The notes beneath the pieces are model-generated. The model was given only the letters and a program-made list of their open reading frames with translations, was not told where the DNA came from and made no database searches. This document shows, in pieces, positions 28,743-39,279 of a stretch of 64,000 nt of DNA. The stretch is from positions 42,201,924-42,265,923 of the forward strand of contig OZ029914.1 of NCBI GenBank assembly GCA_964023275.1, given 5' to 3'. Position numbers and translations under genes: made by a program. The stretch is from Norana najaformis (lineage: Eukaryota; Annelida; Clitellata; Crassiclitellata; Hormogastridae). How positions within the stretch are numbered: position 1 is the stretch's first letter; every line of letters starts with the position of its first letter.

Positions 28743-29320
28743 TTAGGTCCTCCTGTTCCGATCGGAGCATTGGTCGACAAGCCTTCGCCATTCCACGCGT
28801 TCACCAGCCATCACCATCGCCTCGTCCCAGTCCAATCCCATCCGCTCCAGATCTCCTCTGAAAGTTCGCCTCCAAGTGTTTCTCGGCCGTCCCCTTTTGC
28901 GTCTTCCACCCTCCGGTACCCAATCCATCGCCGTCCTCGCAATTCTCTCCTTCGATAGTCTAAGAATGTGTCCGGCCAGTCTTCCTCTTCTTCCCGCGAT
29001 GATATACTCCAGATCCTGCGATCCCGCCATTCTCAGCACTTCCTCATTTCTGACGTGGTCCCTCCATGAGATGCCCAGTATGGATCGTAGGCACCTCCTA
29101 TGAAAGACATTCAGTTGTTTTGTTGTCTTCACCGTTGTCTTCCAAGTCTCACTCGCATATAGCACCACAGGCAACACCAATGTTGAGTACAACTGTATTT
29201 TTGCGTCTTTTCTCAACGCTCCTGATCTCCATACTGTCCTCATTCTCTGAAAAACTGATGCAGCTTTGCCAATCCTTGTCTTCCCAGCTTGCCCCAATGC
29301 ACATGTAGGCCTACAAATGG
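28743..29320 (-). mobile_element. RTE-like LINE ORF2 C-terminal fragment
   Basis: The minus-strand frame of about 184 codons contains RIGKAASVFQRMRTVW, LPVVLYASETW, HRRCLRSILGISWRDHV, then GRLAGHILRL and RRKRGRPRNTWRR. These are standard landmarks of the thumb and C-terminal region of RTE/BovB-like non-LTR retrotransposons. The frame is open throughout, so this insertion is younger than the others. It is 5' truncated and lacks the RT catalytic core. Confidence 0.9.
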
Positions 29321-29819
29321 CAAAATGGAAACAAGGGTTAGTTCTGTTGTGTATGACATTAACACGAATGTTTGCAACCGTTAGCTTATGAGTGCTTAAA
29401 ATAGCTCCACTGAATTAGTTTCGGAGATATAAAGAGATTTTTACAGAACTTTGACATTTGTACAATGAAGGTTGAAACTTGGACTACTGTATGCTGTGCA
29501 TTATATGCTCGACGAGCGCCTGAGTGATAATGCAGTCTCGACTGGTGGTATTACCGTAAGTTAGGTACTTTAAAGTATGGAAAAGTACTGTATTATGCGA
29601 TTTAGCCAGATTCGTGCAGGGCAGGACTACACATGATTTTGAGTTGATGGTATGATGTTTAGGCTGTCTTATCTATGCTTCATTTTCACACAAGGTATAA
29701 GAAACTTAAACGATCTCTACCGTATCGATGAAAGATGTATTCACCTGCAGTCTATTAGTGCACATAGTATTCTTAAAATACAGGCCACTTCTATTAACTC
29801 AACAATACACATTCAGTAA

Positions 29820-30062
29820 ACCCCATGTCCCACAGCAGAACGTAGGGGAGGCGCTCATTTCGTGCTGGGGATGAAACCCAATATCCTGGTTAAAGGGCGG
29901 TGCGTTTACTTCCCAGCTTGCGCCAATGTACAATGCCACTGCTTGGTTACCAAGACAGGTGGGCGCTAAGGTCGTTACAAGTAGTCCGCTCAACGGGCTC
30001 GAACCCTCAATCGTGAGATGTCAAACAAAGAGGGTTACCGAATGGACTACCGCACCAAACTT
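29820..30062 (-). mobile_element. tRNA-derived SINE or tRNA pseudogene-like head
   Basis: Read on the minus strand, GGTGCGGTAGTCCATTCGGT (A-box region) is followed by GATTGAGGGTTCGAGCCC (B box) at tRNA spacing. A body of about 150 bp extends to about 29820. The acceptor stem does not pair, so it is not a functional tRNA. Confidence 0.5.
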
Positions 30063-30097
30063 AGTAAGATAGCGTTGATGTTCTTTCTCATTCAAAG

Positions 30098-30176
30098 ATG
30101 AAGGCGATTGGTTTCTGGTTGATCGTCAGCATCCTCATTGCGCAGTTCTCTAATTCTTCAGCGGGTCTGTTCGGCA
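30098..30176 (+). CDS. Signal-peptide exon of a small secreted protein
   Basis: An ATG preceded by CAAAG opens 26 codons and one base, ending at a consensus GTGAGTAT donor in phase 1. The translation begins MKAIGFWLIVSILI and has a hydrophobic core of about 12 residues followed by a small, polar stretch (SNSSAG), a typical cleavable signal peptide. No stop interrupts it. The next plausible plus-strand exon is the cysteine-rich one at 31923. Their phases do not join directly, so an unseen middle exon or a different partner is needed. Confidence 0.55.
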
Positions 30177-31017
30177 GTGAGTATCTTATACTGGATGGAA
30201 TGCCAGGCCATCTGCAAAGGCTAACTCAGACCGACATCCAGTCGGGGTCAATGTGTATGTAAGGTAGATCTGTGTATAATGAAGGATCTGGAAAAGCAGG
30301 CTAGTCCAGCTTTCCAGTTTTGATATATCTAATATTGTCCTATCTTATTAATTCAGTCAATCAGTCAATACATCATTCGTCAAACATTCATTCAGTCATT
30401 CATTCAGTCATTCATTCAGTCATTCATTCAGTCATTCACAGCGTTAAAAATTTTTAGTACCAACTTTCATTATATTTATTCTAGCACATTCAAAAAAGCC
30501 GAAGCATTCAGGCATACACGTACATACACACATACTTATATACATGTATGTGTGCATGAATGCCCGCATGTATGCATGTATGCATCAGGACGTGCAGGGT
30601 AGTCCGCCTTCCCTAGTTTGATATATTTGAAATAGTCCTAACCATTGCTATCTTCGTCAAATCTTTTATCCATTAATTCAGTCAATCAGTCAGTCCGAAA
30701 GACTTTCAGTCATTCATTCAGTCATTCACAGATCGTATCTGCATTCCTTCTCTCCCCTTACCTATCTGGCTTCTTTTCAAGTATAATTGACCGTTGTCAT
30801 CTCACTGTCTACCTTCGATCTTTCAATTTCGACCTGAACCCATGAAACCCCCACATAGCAGAAGCTGCTTGCTTTCTCGCAAAATTCACATCTGAATACT
30901 TTTAGCCTACACACAGGGCGAGACGACGTGTCTCGGTTTTCATGATTTGTTCCGCCTGCATGAACCTCTATGTCCGCCATGCGTGGAACCGTACCTGACT
31001 TTACTTACCTCATGGAA

Positions 31018-31100
31018 TTTGTTTTGCCTGAGCGCATGTGAATAAGCTGGTTTTCGCGACATGGCCTCATTGGCCTGATTATGATTACAATTACGATGAT
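31018..31100 (+). mobile_element. LINE 3'-end repeat (GATTAC-tailed family), partial
   Basis: TTTGTTTTGCCTGAGCGC, GTGAATAAGCTGGTTTTCGC and GCCTGATTATGATTAC match the 3' block described at 8149. A degraded upstream part may extend to about 30730. Confidence 0.65.
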
Positions 31101-31261
31101 TTTTTCCTGTTAGCAGGTGTAATATTGGGGAATATAAAAGAGTGATTGTAGCTAGAGTTTGCTTACTTTCGTGATTCAGAGAACGACTCAGATACGAGAC
31201 CGAGTTTAAGAGATCTCTGGAGAGAATTTAAAAGGTTTTTACGTTGATATCAATATAACAT

Positions 31262-31520
31262 AACATGTGGGACGCGGTGTTGTAGTGGTATGGTCTGTGC
31301 CTCGTAATCGTAGGGTCGCGGGTTCGAATCTGCCTCAAGTCACTGCGTAGCGACCTTGGACAAGTTGCTCATCCACAATTGTCTGTGTGGAAGGCAACGG
31401 GAAACCACCTCACTCATCTCATCCCCGGGTGGCATAAAGCCAATGGACCCGCCTTCCGGCAGAGAATTCGTCGTCGTCGTCGTCATCATCATCATCATCA
31501 TCATCCATATCATCGTCATT

Positions 31521-31584
<64 letters not shown>

Positions 31585-31585
31585 A
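31262..31585 (+). mobile_element. tRNA-derived SINE (family 2) with TCA tail
   Basis: The head GGTGTTGTAGTGGTATGG (A box) and GCGGGTTCGAATCTG (B box) lie at tRNA spacing. The body has GCGTAGCGACCTTGGACAAG and GGGAAACCACCTCACTC, then (TCA)n at 31480-31585. A second copy lies at 49525-49640. The body resembles the central region of CORE-type SINEs, but this is a judgement from memory of the pattern. Confidence 0.75.
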
Positions 31586-31922
31586 TGTAAAGAAATAATT
31601 ATACTAACAATTTGTATATTAATATTAATAGCAATATTTGTATTAACACTGCTACTGATATTATCGATAGCACTACATTAATTGCAACATTTATACTAAT
31701 GTTGCAATCAACAGTATTTATAATTTATTTTAGAACTATTCTATATTGTATAGTATTACAATGGCATTAATTTTATATTTAAAAATTTATCGTTATTTAT
31801 GCTAATATTAGTCACTTAATAGCTATTACACTGTATGTTAAAAGCACGCATGTTTGAGTTAATTAAGCTTATAGACTGCATGTGCTCTTCGGAGTCTTCG
31901 TAAAATATGTTGTTTTTTCAAG

Positions 31923-32034
31923 GGGATGTGCTGGCGAGGGAGACTTCTGTCAGTCAAACACCTGCTGTGAAGGTTTGAGCTGCATCGCTTGCATAGGATA
32001 CAACCGCTGCTTCTGCCACAAAATGGTAGGCTAA
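31923..32034 (+). CDS. Eight-cysteine, knottin-like secreted peptide exon
   Basis: The exon follows TTGTTTTTTCAAG and its cysteine-rich frame (first full codon 31924) runs 36 codons to TAA 32032-32034. Cysteine spacing is C-x6-C-x4-CC-x4-C-x2-C-x5-C-x1-C. This resembles inhibitor-cystine-knot and related disulphide-rich peptides used as antimicrobial, regulatory or venom peptides. Nothing here says which. The frame needs a phase 2 upstream exon, whereas the signal-peptide exon at 30098-30176 ends in phase 1, so the two are not proven to be one gene. Another donor (ATG/GTAGGC, 32025) could extend it. Confidence 0.5.
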
Positions 32035-32069
32035 AGCTTAGTGGCCTTCGGGTTTAAATGATCCATAAC

Positions 32070-32180
32070 CTGTATGTATGTATGTATGTATGTATGCATA
32101 TATGTATGTATGCATGCATGTATGTATGTATATATGTATGTATATATGTATGTATGTATGATTGTATGTATGTATCTATG
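32070..32180. repeat. TATG tetranucleotide microsatellite
   Basis: About 110 bp of TATG repeats with occasional TATA and CATG units, directly downstream of the cysteine-rich exon. Confidence 0.95.
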
Positions 32181-32584
32181 TGCATATGCAGGTCTGTGTG
32201 TTAGTATGCATTCTTATATCTATGTATGTTTGTAGGCCTCTGTATGCAAGTATTTTTGAATACCAGTGTGAATGTAGGTCTACGTATGAAAGCATATATG
32301 AATGTTGCTTGCAATTGTAGGCCTAGGTACATATATAGCGCCTTCACAGAACCTCACAGGTGCAACAGAACCTCACAATTGTGGGTTTTTGCCTGAGTGC
32401 CACAGCCAATTGAAAGACATATCAGACCTGCACTGATTTTATTATCGCCCGTGAGTCAAATGGTTGAACGTTGATGTAGTCGAATTGCTTATGGATGGAG
32501 CTGCCTCAGAGAGTAGTGGTGAACGAGGCCATTTCCTCTGTTCTCTAGATGTATTAGTCGTACGTGAGAAGGACTAAACCCTAC

Positions 32585-32935
32585 ATTCATACTGATATTC
32601 ATACATACTTACATACATAGGCCTACAAACATACAGGGATACATGAATACATACTAACACACAGCCATGCATGTGCACACATACATACATGCATGCGTAC
32701 ATACATACATACATACACACATACACACACATACATACATACATGCATATATATATACATACATACATACATGCATACATATATACATACATACATACAT
32801 ACATATATACATGCATGCATACATACACACCTACATACATGCATGCATACATGCATACATACATATATACATACATACATACATGCATGCATACATATAT
32901 ACATACATACATACATACATACATACATACATACC
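32585..32935. repeat. CATA tetranucleotide microsatellite
   Basis: About 350 bp of CATA/TACA repeats, interrupted by CATG and TATA. Related tracts lie at 36410-36605 and 36690-36830. Open frames on both strands (Tyr-Ile-His, Met-Tyr-Val-Cys) are artefacts. Confidence 0.97.
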
Positions 32936-32939
32936 AAAT

Positions 32940-33790
32940 ATTGCATTGTGTAGTTCTCAGATCCAACAGATGTCACTCAACCTACAAGGGAAAACCTGAG
33001 ACATTCCAAAGACATAATCCATAGAACATGCAATTTTTATTTTAATATAATTTAGTGTTTAAAAATGTTCAGTAATATAATGTGATAAATAAATATAATA
33101 TAAATGTAATAATTAGGCAGATATATGTAAATATTACTTTAAACAGGTATTAATTTTGTGAGGTTAAAGCGCTTATACATGGTTTATTCAAAGGCGTCTT
33201 ATAGGTAGCTAGATACAAGTATACATGGACATACTTGTAATTTATAAAGCATATTGATAAAAAAACTTGATGTTTAATAAAAGATATTTAATTTTGAAAT
33301 GGTGAAATTGATCTTTAGCCTGTTCAGTTACTAAAGGAAGATGGAAGCAAAGAGACAGAAGTCGTCTGAGGTGGCATCCAGTTCTACTCACCTTAAGTGA
33401 AGTGACATTTGGAAGTTTTGAATCCTTTCGCCATTATGATTTTATTCAGAAATTAAGTTTGCAGAAGTTACAATCGAAATTAAAATAAACCAAATCATTA
33501 TTTACGTCGAGTTTCACCATTGTCTAACCGAGGACGAAACTAATGCAAACGGAGTTGGAATATTGTTTTGATAAAATCGTTTGTCCCTATATGCCAGCCT
33601 TTTAAAAGAAATAACTTCAAATCACGTTGCGTTCGTCATTCAATTGAGCCAATTCGTTCCCTATTGTCTAAGTGTAAGTGTACAGTTTCAATATAACGAC
33701 GTTGTTCTGTTCTTCGTCCAGGCGCAATCTACATGTCACCTATCCATCATAAACGCACACGTGTTTCACATGAGATCCTGTATTTTCTTT
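32940..33790. other. Sequence downstream of the UBL-only copy at 33794
   Basis: The RING1/IBR/RING2 exon of this copy would be expected here on the minus strand. No cysteine-rich frame is present. A weak LINE-tail-like patch (AAAGCGCTTATAC, GGCGTCTTATAGG) lies at 33160-33205. Confidence 0.5.
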
Positions 33791-34439
33791 CACGATGTCA
33801 TGTTTGGGGATGATTGCGAAAGGTTCTTTTGAACTTTTGGAAAGACAAGACTGATAATCCAAAAGTCTTTCATGATCGCACGCAGTCTTCAACTGTTGTG
33901 CAACGCCTCCCGGGGCCAGAACACAGAAGTTGACGGCATCTAAGGACTTTATCCCGACGGATTCAAGCGTCTTATTCGCTTCTTCTTCGTCATCGTTCCT
34001 TAAAGTCGTGCCTAAATTATCATACAATTGCACAAAATACTATTAATAATCACAATCTGAACAGTGAAAGTAATTCTGCAATGTTGCTGTTTTGAACTGT
34101 ATCGGTGTGTCGCGATACACACAATACTTTAAAAATATCTGTACCTCTCCGCATCAGCACTTGGACATAAGACAGGACTATATACTGAAAATCAAAATGT
34201 GCATACGAAAGACCTTTGTAGCAAGGTAAATCATCTATCAACTTACGTGGCCTACAATTCACAAAGATTGATTGTGAGTGAGATTTTCGCGTTCTGCATT
34301 CATGCACAACTCAGGGAAACCTCTAACCCCAGACCCTCTGCTCTTCTGTGCAGCTACCAATGTTGATCTGTATCCATTTTTGGACCACTTTTTTGCAAAT
34401 GGAATTATTACAAATCAGATCATGTAATGTACTGAACGT

Positions 34440-34720
34440 AATGAATCTGAACACTATATAGCGCCTCGTAACTAGCCTCTAGCTCTCAAAGGCGCTCCTC
34501 GCCACCCTGAATGATGTTAGAGTTCATTCATAACAACAAATTCATCAACATATATGTTCAAATAGCTGGAGAAATCGCCCCTTGCGGACTATCGCACCTA
34601 CGTAGAGTCCAACCAGCGGAGTTCCATTCAGTTGACACCTTGTTCAGTGTCCTGGTCCGTGCTGCATTGCGGAAGAGGAATGTTCGGCTCCGTAGGCTGT
34701 TATTTTAAATCGATTGCATG
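34440..34720 (-). mobile_element. Degraded LINE 3' end within an intron
   Basis: TATATAGCGCCTCGTAACTA and CAAAGGCGCTCCTCGCC match the LINE-tail block seen at 16140 and 53890. The minus-strand frame contains RSRTFLFRNAARTR and STEWNSAG, a worn form of the WNxLP region. Confidence 0.45.
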
Positions 34721-34754
34721 TGATAAAGACGGAAGGTAACAAGTAAGTTCACAA

Positions 34755-34865
34755 GGTTTGCAATGCAGCTTGTCGCATTGGATAGTTTCTTTAAACAACT
34801 GTTTACATGCTGTTGAGTCATTCAATCGTGGGTTTGTGCGGCGGGCCTAAACGTTTGCATGTGGT
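34755..34865. repeat. Second copy of the dispersed repeat at 24290
   Basis: It shares GTCGCATTGGATA, TTGAGTCATTCAATC and TTTGTGCGGCGGGCCT with 24290-24400. Confidence 0.6.
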
Positions 34866-35399
34866 CATAAAAAGGGAAATGTTTCAGTTTTCCTTAAAGA
34901 TAATCTATGTGCACATAAGTGGAGTCAACACCGTTATAATAATTATTAGATAATTATTAAACATTCTGTAATATTTTGACTTAATTGTACTACTTAATCT
35001 TGTCGACGAATTTGCACCTCACTGCCATCCTACAACATCAAGCATCTACCTCGCTCGATCTGCTTCTTCATTCTTCCATAACCACAGCCAAACATGTTGT
35101 GGGTACCAACACAGCCCACAATGAGCCATAATGCTGAGGCTATTTATAATTTGCAATTGGTCACCGAGACAAATTTGCGGGTGTTTTTAATGCTGAAATT
35201 TTTCGATTGAAGGGATCTGGATAGAGTGAAGGACATCTTCCTAAAGCACTGTAGATAACAATAACGTAGATTTACTCCAGCGATGTACTAGGTTAATACA
35301 GACAAGATTTTAAACTTAAACCTCTCTCATTCGGGCAAGAATTCCAACACTCACTGTCGATTGAGTACGTAGAACTGAAGGCAGCTTTCAAAGCGAATG

Positions 35400-35419
35400 A
35401 GTAAGAGAAAGAGAGAAAG

Positions 35420-35455
<36 letters not shown>

Positions 35456-35488
35456 GGATAGATGGATGGATGGATAGATGGATGGATG

Positions 35489-35533
<45 letters not shown>

Positions 35534-35885
35534 GTAGATAGATAGATAGATAGATAGATAGATGGACGGACGGACGGAGAGAGGGAGACAGGGAGAGAGG
35601 GAGGGAGAGCGAGAGAGGGAGAGAGGGAGAGAGGGAGAGAGGGAGAGAGAGAGGGAGAGAGGGAGAGAGGGAGAGAGGGAGAGAGGGAGAGAGGGAGAGA
35701 GGGAGAGAGGAAGAGAGGGAGAGACGGAGAGAGGGAGAGAGGGAGAGACGGAGAGAGGGAGAGATGGAGAGAGGGAGATAAGGAGAGAGGGAGAGAGGGA
35801 GAGGGGGAGAGAGGGAGAGAGGGAGAGAGGGAGAGAGGGAGAGAGGAAGAGAGGGAGAGAGGGAGAGAGGGAGAGAGGGAGAGAA
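35400..35885. repeat. Long purine tract: GATA/GATG then GGGAGAGA
   Basis: About 160 bp of GATA, GATG and GACG units lead into about 310 bp of GGGAGAGA repeats, nearly all purine on the plus strand. Such tracts can form triplex (H-DNA) structures and stall polymerases. The Ser/Leu/Pro and Arg/Glu/Gly open frames across it are artefacts. It lies in intron 2 of copy C. Confidence 0.97.
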
Positions 35886-36409
35886 CGATGTAACAGTCGT
35901 GGGGAAAACTGCAACACATGGACATCTCGAAGTATAAACTCTATGCTTGAGATTTGCGAAGAAAAGGACTTGAAACGGTTCGACCCCGAGAGAACAGTGA
36001 TTACATTAACAAGCCAACAAGTTTGTAGATGCCCAACATGTAGGTGTGGGCTGCTGGTCACCTGCTCTAAGTTAAACCCATTCTGAAAGGTGTATAAAGG
36101 ACACTGTATACACGGCCTTTTACACCCAAACACACAGACGCCCTTCTACACCCAAACACATAGAAGAGCTTACGCACCGTGATGAATGAGGCTGAAACCC
36201 ACGTCGTCTCCAACCTGTACTTCATCTCGTACCCTCTTAAAAAGATCCGCCATTGTCGATTGCTGCAACATTGAGGAGATACACTCGTGAAGCAGTTTAT
36301 CTGAGAGATTCTTAAAAGGTGCTATGATCCATAGGCTGTTGTGTGTGTATGTGTGTTGGCATGTGTGTTGATGCATTAAAATATCACTAAACATTCGCAT
36401 ACCTACCTA

Positions 36410-36830
36410 CAAACATACATGCATTTATACATACATAATGCATTCATATATACATCGCACACACAAACATACATACATACACATATCATGTATACATCAA
36501 ACATACATAAATACATGTACTCATACATACACACATACATTCGTGCATGCATACCTGCATACATACATACATACATATATGCAATCATACATACATACAT
36601 ACATAGGGTTTACATAAATTTATACACATGCCCACATACATAACACATACATAACCAATAATTTATGGATTGCTTAAAGTTGCATAGGGCCTACATACAT
36701 GCATACATACATACATACACACACATGCATACTTACATATCTACATACATATATACACACACCTATTACACATTTATACATACTTACAGACAGAAATACA
36801 AGCATACATACATACACACAGTTACAGTTA
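36410..36830. repeat. CATA microsatellites, two tracts
   Basis: Tracts at 36410-36605 and 36690-36830, with CACA and CATG interruptions, lie between exons 2 and 1 of copy C. Confidence 0.93.
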
Positions 36831-37406
36831 CAATAACCGTTACAGTTAATAGGCTAAGTAATCTTTATTGGCTTTTAGTGTCTACACCTATCTATTCAAC
36901 TGTCAATTTTTTAAAAATTGTTCAAGCTTGGTACAGATATTACTTCTTCTGGGAGCCAGTTCCAGTGCTCTACAATCCTCTTTGCTGAAGATGAATTTTC
37001 TAGTGTCAAATCTTACATACCCTTATACATATATTCATGACATCGCCTTTATCATACAGTAATGTACAGAACGAAACATTTACATTGTAAGTCTATGACA
37101 ACAGAAGAAAGTAGTTGAAGAAACAAGGCAGTGTTTGCCGAAGAACTGCTAAACGAGGTTAGTTGAAGGTCTATAAAAAGACAGACTCATTCTATATTAG
37201 AATATTGAATCAATACTGACCTTGCTCATTTGAATAATTCTAGTTTTGCTGCCGTCAGTAAGTAGGCAGATGCATATCAGATCGTCCGTCATCTTTAATA
37301 AAAACCTATACCGTTACATCTAAGCCAAACAGGGTGTATATAGGCTTATCACACGCAAGGCCTTTCTACGATCTAGACTCACCAGTACCAGACCAGAAGT
37401 GGACAT

Positions 37407-39279
37407 TTAATGCTAAAAAATTGAGAAAATAATGATAATCCTTGAACATGTCAGATAGGCCTACTTCATGAAAATTGTATATGCATTAAAGGATAGCAAT
37501 CATCACAGTTTACAAGGCTAAAATTCCGGCTATTTGATGCCCGTAACGTATATGCGAAATTACAGCCTATCAGAGCCCTGTAGGCCTAGATCTATAATTA
37601 GGAACCATGGAAATACCACGTGCAGGAAAATACAAGTGGTTGCTTACTTTTTCTCAAAACGGCGTTGGCTGCTTGCGTTATTGACGGGCTGTTCACATAT
37701 TGAAGGCCTAACTCTGTCCAGGCCTAAGCACGCGCTACATAGGCCTACGCATTTAATATTATTGAGCTTGAAGTCCGTTATCTCCATTTTGCATTTTTAG
37801 ATTTCAAGATGCCTCTTCAGTTTAGTACGAGTTTAAATTATTTTCATGTTAATTCAAAGAAATGAACTTACAAAATGGCAACCAAACAATAAGAAATCAT
37901 TTATTTTACGCGCATATGTTTATCAGTACACTGTTTATATTAATACAGAACAATGAATCAAAGAAGTGCAAAAATCGGCAAGTGATTCCAAACTTATGCA
38001 CACCACTGTTTAGACTGCTATAGACTGTAATAAATGCCTAAATGGCTTTGGTCCATATTGTAAGCGAAAATGCTATTGAGAATGCTTAGATATTGCACGT
38101 ATTGCACGAATAAAAGTGATACAAGCTGTCTGCGCTGCTACTGTATATTGTAATCGTCTACATGACGCATGCTACAGACTCACTTTGTGTCTGCAGTTAT
38201 AACCTACTTCTATTAAGACTCGGCTTTATGAGCAGCGATGGGGAAGGATCTCACCCGATAAATTCATTGCAAAATAGAGTCCAGGCCACATGGTAACTTT
38301 AGAAAACAGTGTACATTTACATCTAACGTGTTTTAGGTATGAGCTTCGATACGTGTATTGGATTTAAAGACATCGAAGATGGCTACACAGTGTGATCTAT
38401 ACCGATTCAATGATGGGCCCGGATTCGAACCTGCGTCGGAGAGGTGAAAACCGACGCTTTAGCAGTTTGGACATCGTGGGCTGTAATACAATCACAGATC
38501 TACCGGTATTTATACCCCCCTGCTTGAATCATTTGGTAGGCCTATGTTAAATTAGTTCACCTAGATCCGTGCTTCCTCTTGCCAACGGAACTATCCCTCC
38601 TTTTATTAGCTTCAAATGATATAGGTCTGTGGGGACTTCTTAGCAGCCTGGTCTTAATGCCATCAATAGGGCTTCCCAGCTGAATGTAATGTAATGTACT
38701 GTGAAGCTCCGTAATATATCAACGCTACACATTAGCTGCGTCACGGAGACCAGCTCATTTACAGGCAATATATTAAATCAAGTCCCCAGGTGCCAGGTTG
38801 TTGGGTCAGTTTCGGTGTCAGATCAGAATCTGGGGGTCAGGCCGGGGATGGGGCTCCGGTGGAAAGTAATTGCAATGTTAGCGGTGGTCTTAAGGTAGTC
38901 CTTGATCCGGTGCATGATAGGCTAGTTTTTCTCAAACTGAGCATTCATTCAGTTAATAAACCAGTGTGTATTTAAAATTATATTCCAGCTGATTCCGAGA
39001 ATACCACATGCAGTACATAAAATAATACGGCTCTTGATAAACGATTAATAGTATATTTACTGCACAAGCATTATACAAGCAAATTTTTATCGTAAGTGTT
39101 TTTAAATACTCCTATATGCTGAAATGTTTTTATAAACGATAATAAGCTAATTAGAAACCGAATATACTACAGTGCCGCACAAAGCTACTTGTTTTCTCTT
39201 AAATAAATCCTCCACCTTATTATGTGCACTACTTGAATAGTAATTTAGTCTCACATATTTGATAGTTGTCTGATCCGAT
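37407..39279. other. Intergenic region between copies B and C
   Basis: It contains a SINE tail (38225-38330, AAGGATCTCACCCGATAAAT and CAGGCCACATGG). It also has a tRNA-like B-box segment on the minus strand at 38395-38490 (ACGCAGGTTCGAATCCGGGC). The rest is AT-rich without supported exons. Confidence 0.45.
38395..38490 (-). mobile_element. tRNA-derived head or tRNA relic
   Basis: On the minus strand a perfect B box, GGTTCGAATCC, is preceded by ATGTCCAAACTGCTAAAGCG and a 7-nt stem-like GTCGG/CCGAC pair. The A box is poor. It is probably SINE-derived, since an intact cloverleaf could not be folded by eye. Confidence 0.4.

Larger units (their letters stand above)
33794..37406 (-). pseudogene. 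Degenerate UBL-only copy of the UBL-RBR family (copy C)
   Basis: Exon 2 (36262-36178) is 85 bp, phase 0 to 1, exactly as in copy A. It reads QSTMADLFKRVRDEV and ends IHHG. Exon 3 (34011 to about 33794) completes the UBL with TLESVGIKSLDAVNF and APGG. It then reaches the RING1 position with SCLSKSS...PKHDI, where only one of the zinc cysteines remains. The expected phase 1 donor is lost; the nearest GT (33793-33792) would be phase 0. A candidate exon 1 (37406-37353) begins MSTSGLVLV and sits at the same distance as in copies A and B. No IBR or RING2 exon follows. It is probably a pseudogene, or a protein reduced to its UBL. Confidence 0.6.

Noticed and set aside
32574..33024. Met-Tyr-Val-Cys and His-Thr-Tyr-Ile frames
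   Set aside because: They are translations of CATA/TATG microsatellite sequence in several frames at once.
35293..36133. Ser/Leu/Pro-rich frames of up to 260 codons and Arg/Glu/Gly-rich frame of 174 codons
   Set aside because: They read through GATA and GGGAGAGA simple repeats; no start, splice or domain context.
38395..38490. Functional tRNA gene
   Set aside because: The B box is perfect but the A box and acceptor stem do not fit; read as SINE-derived.
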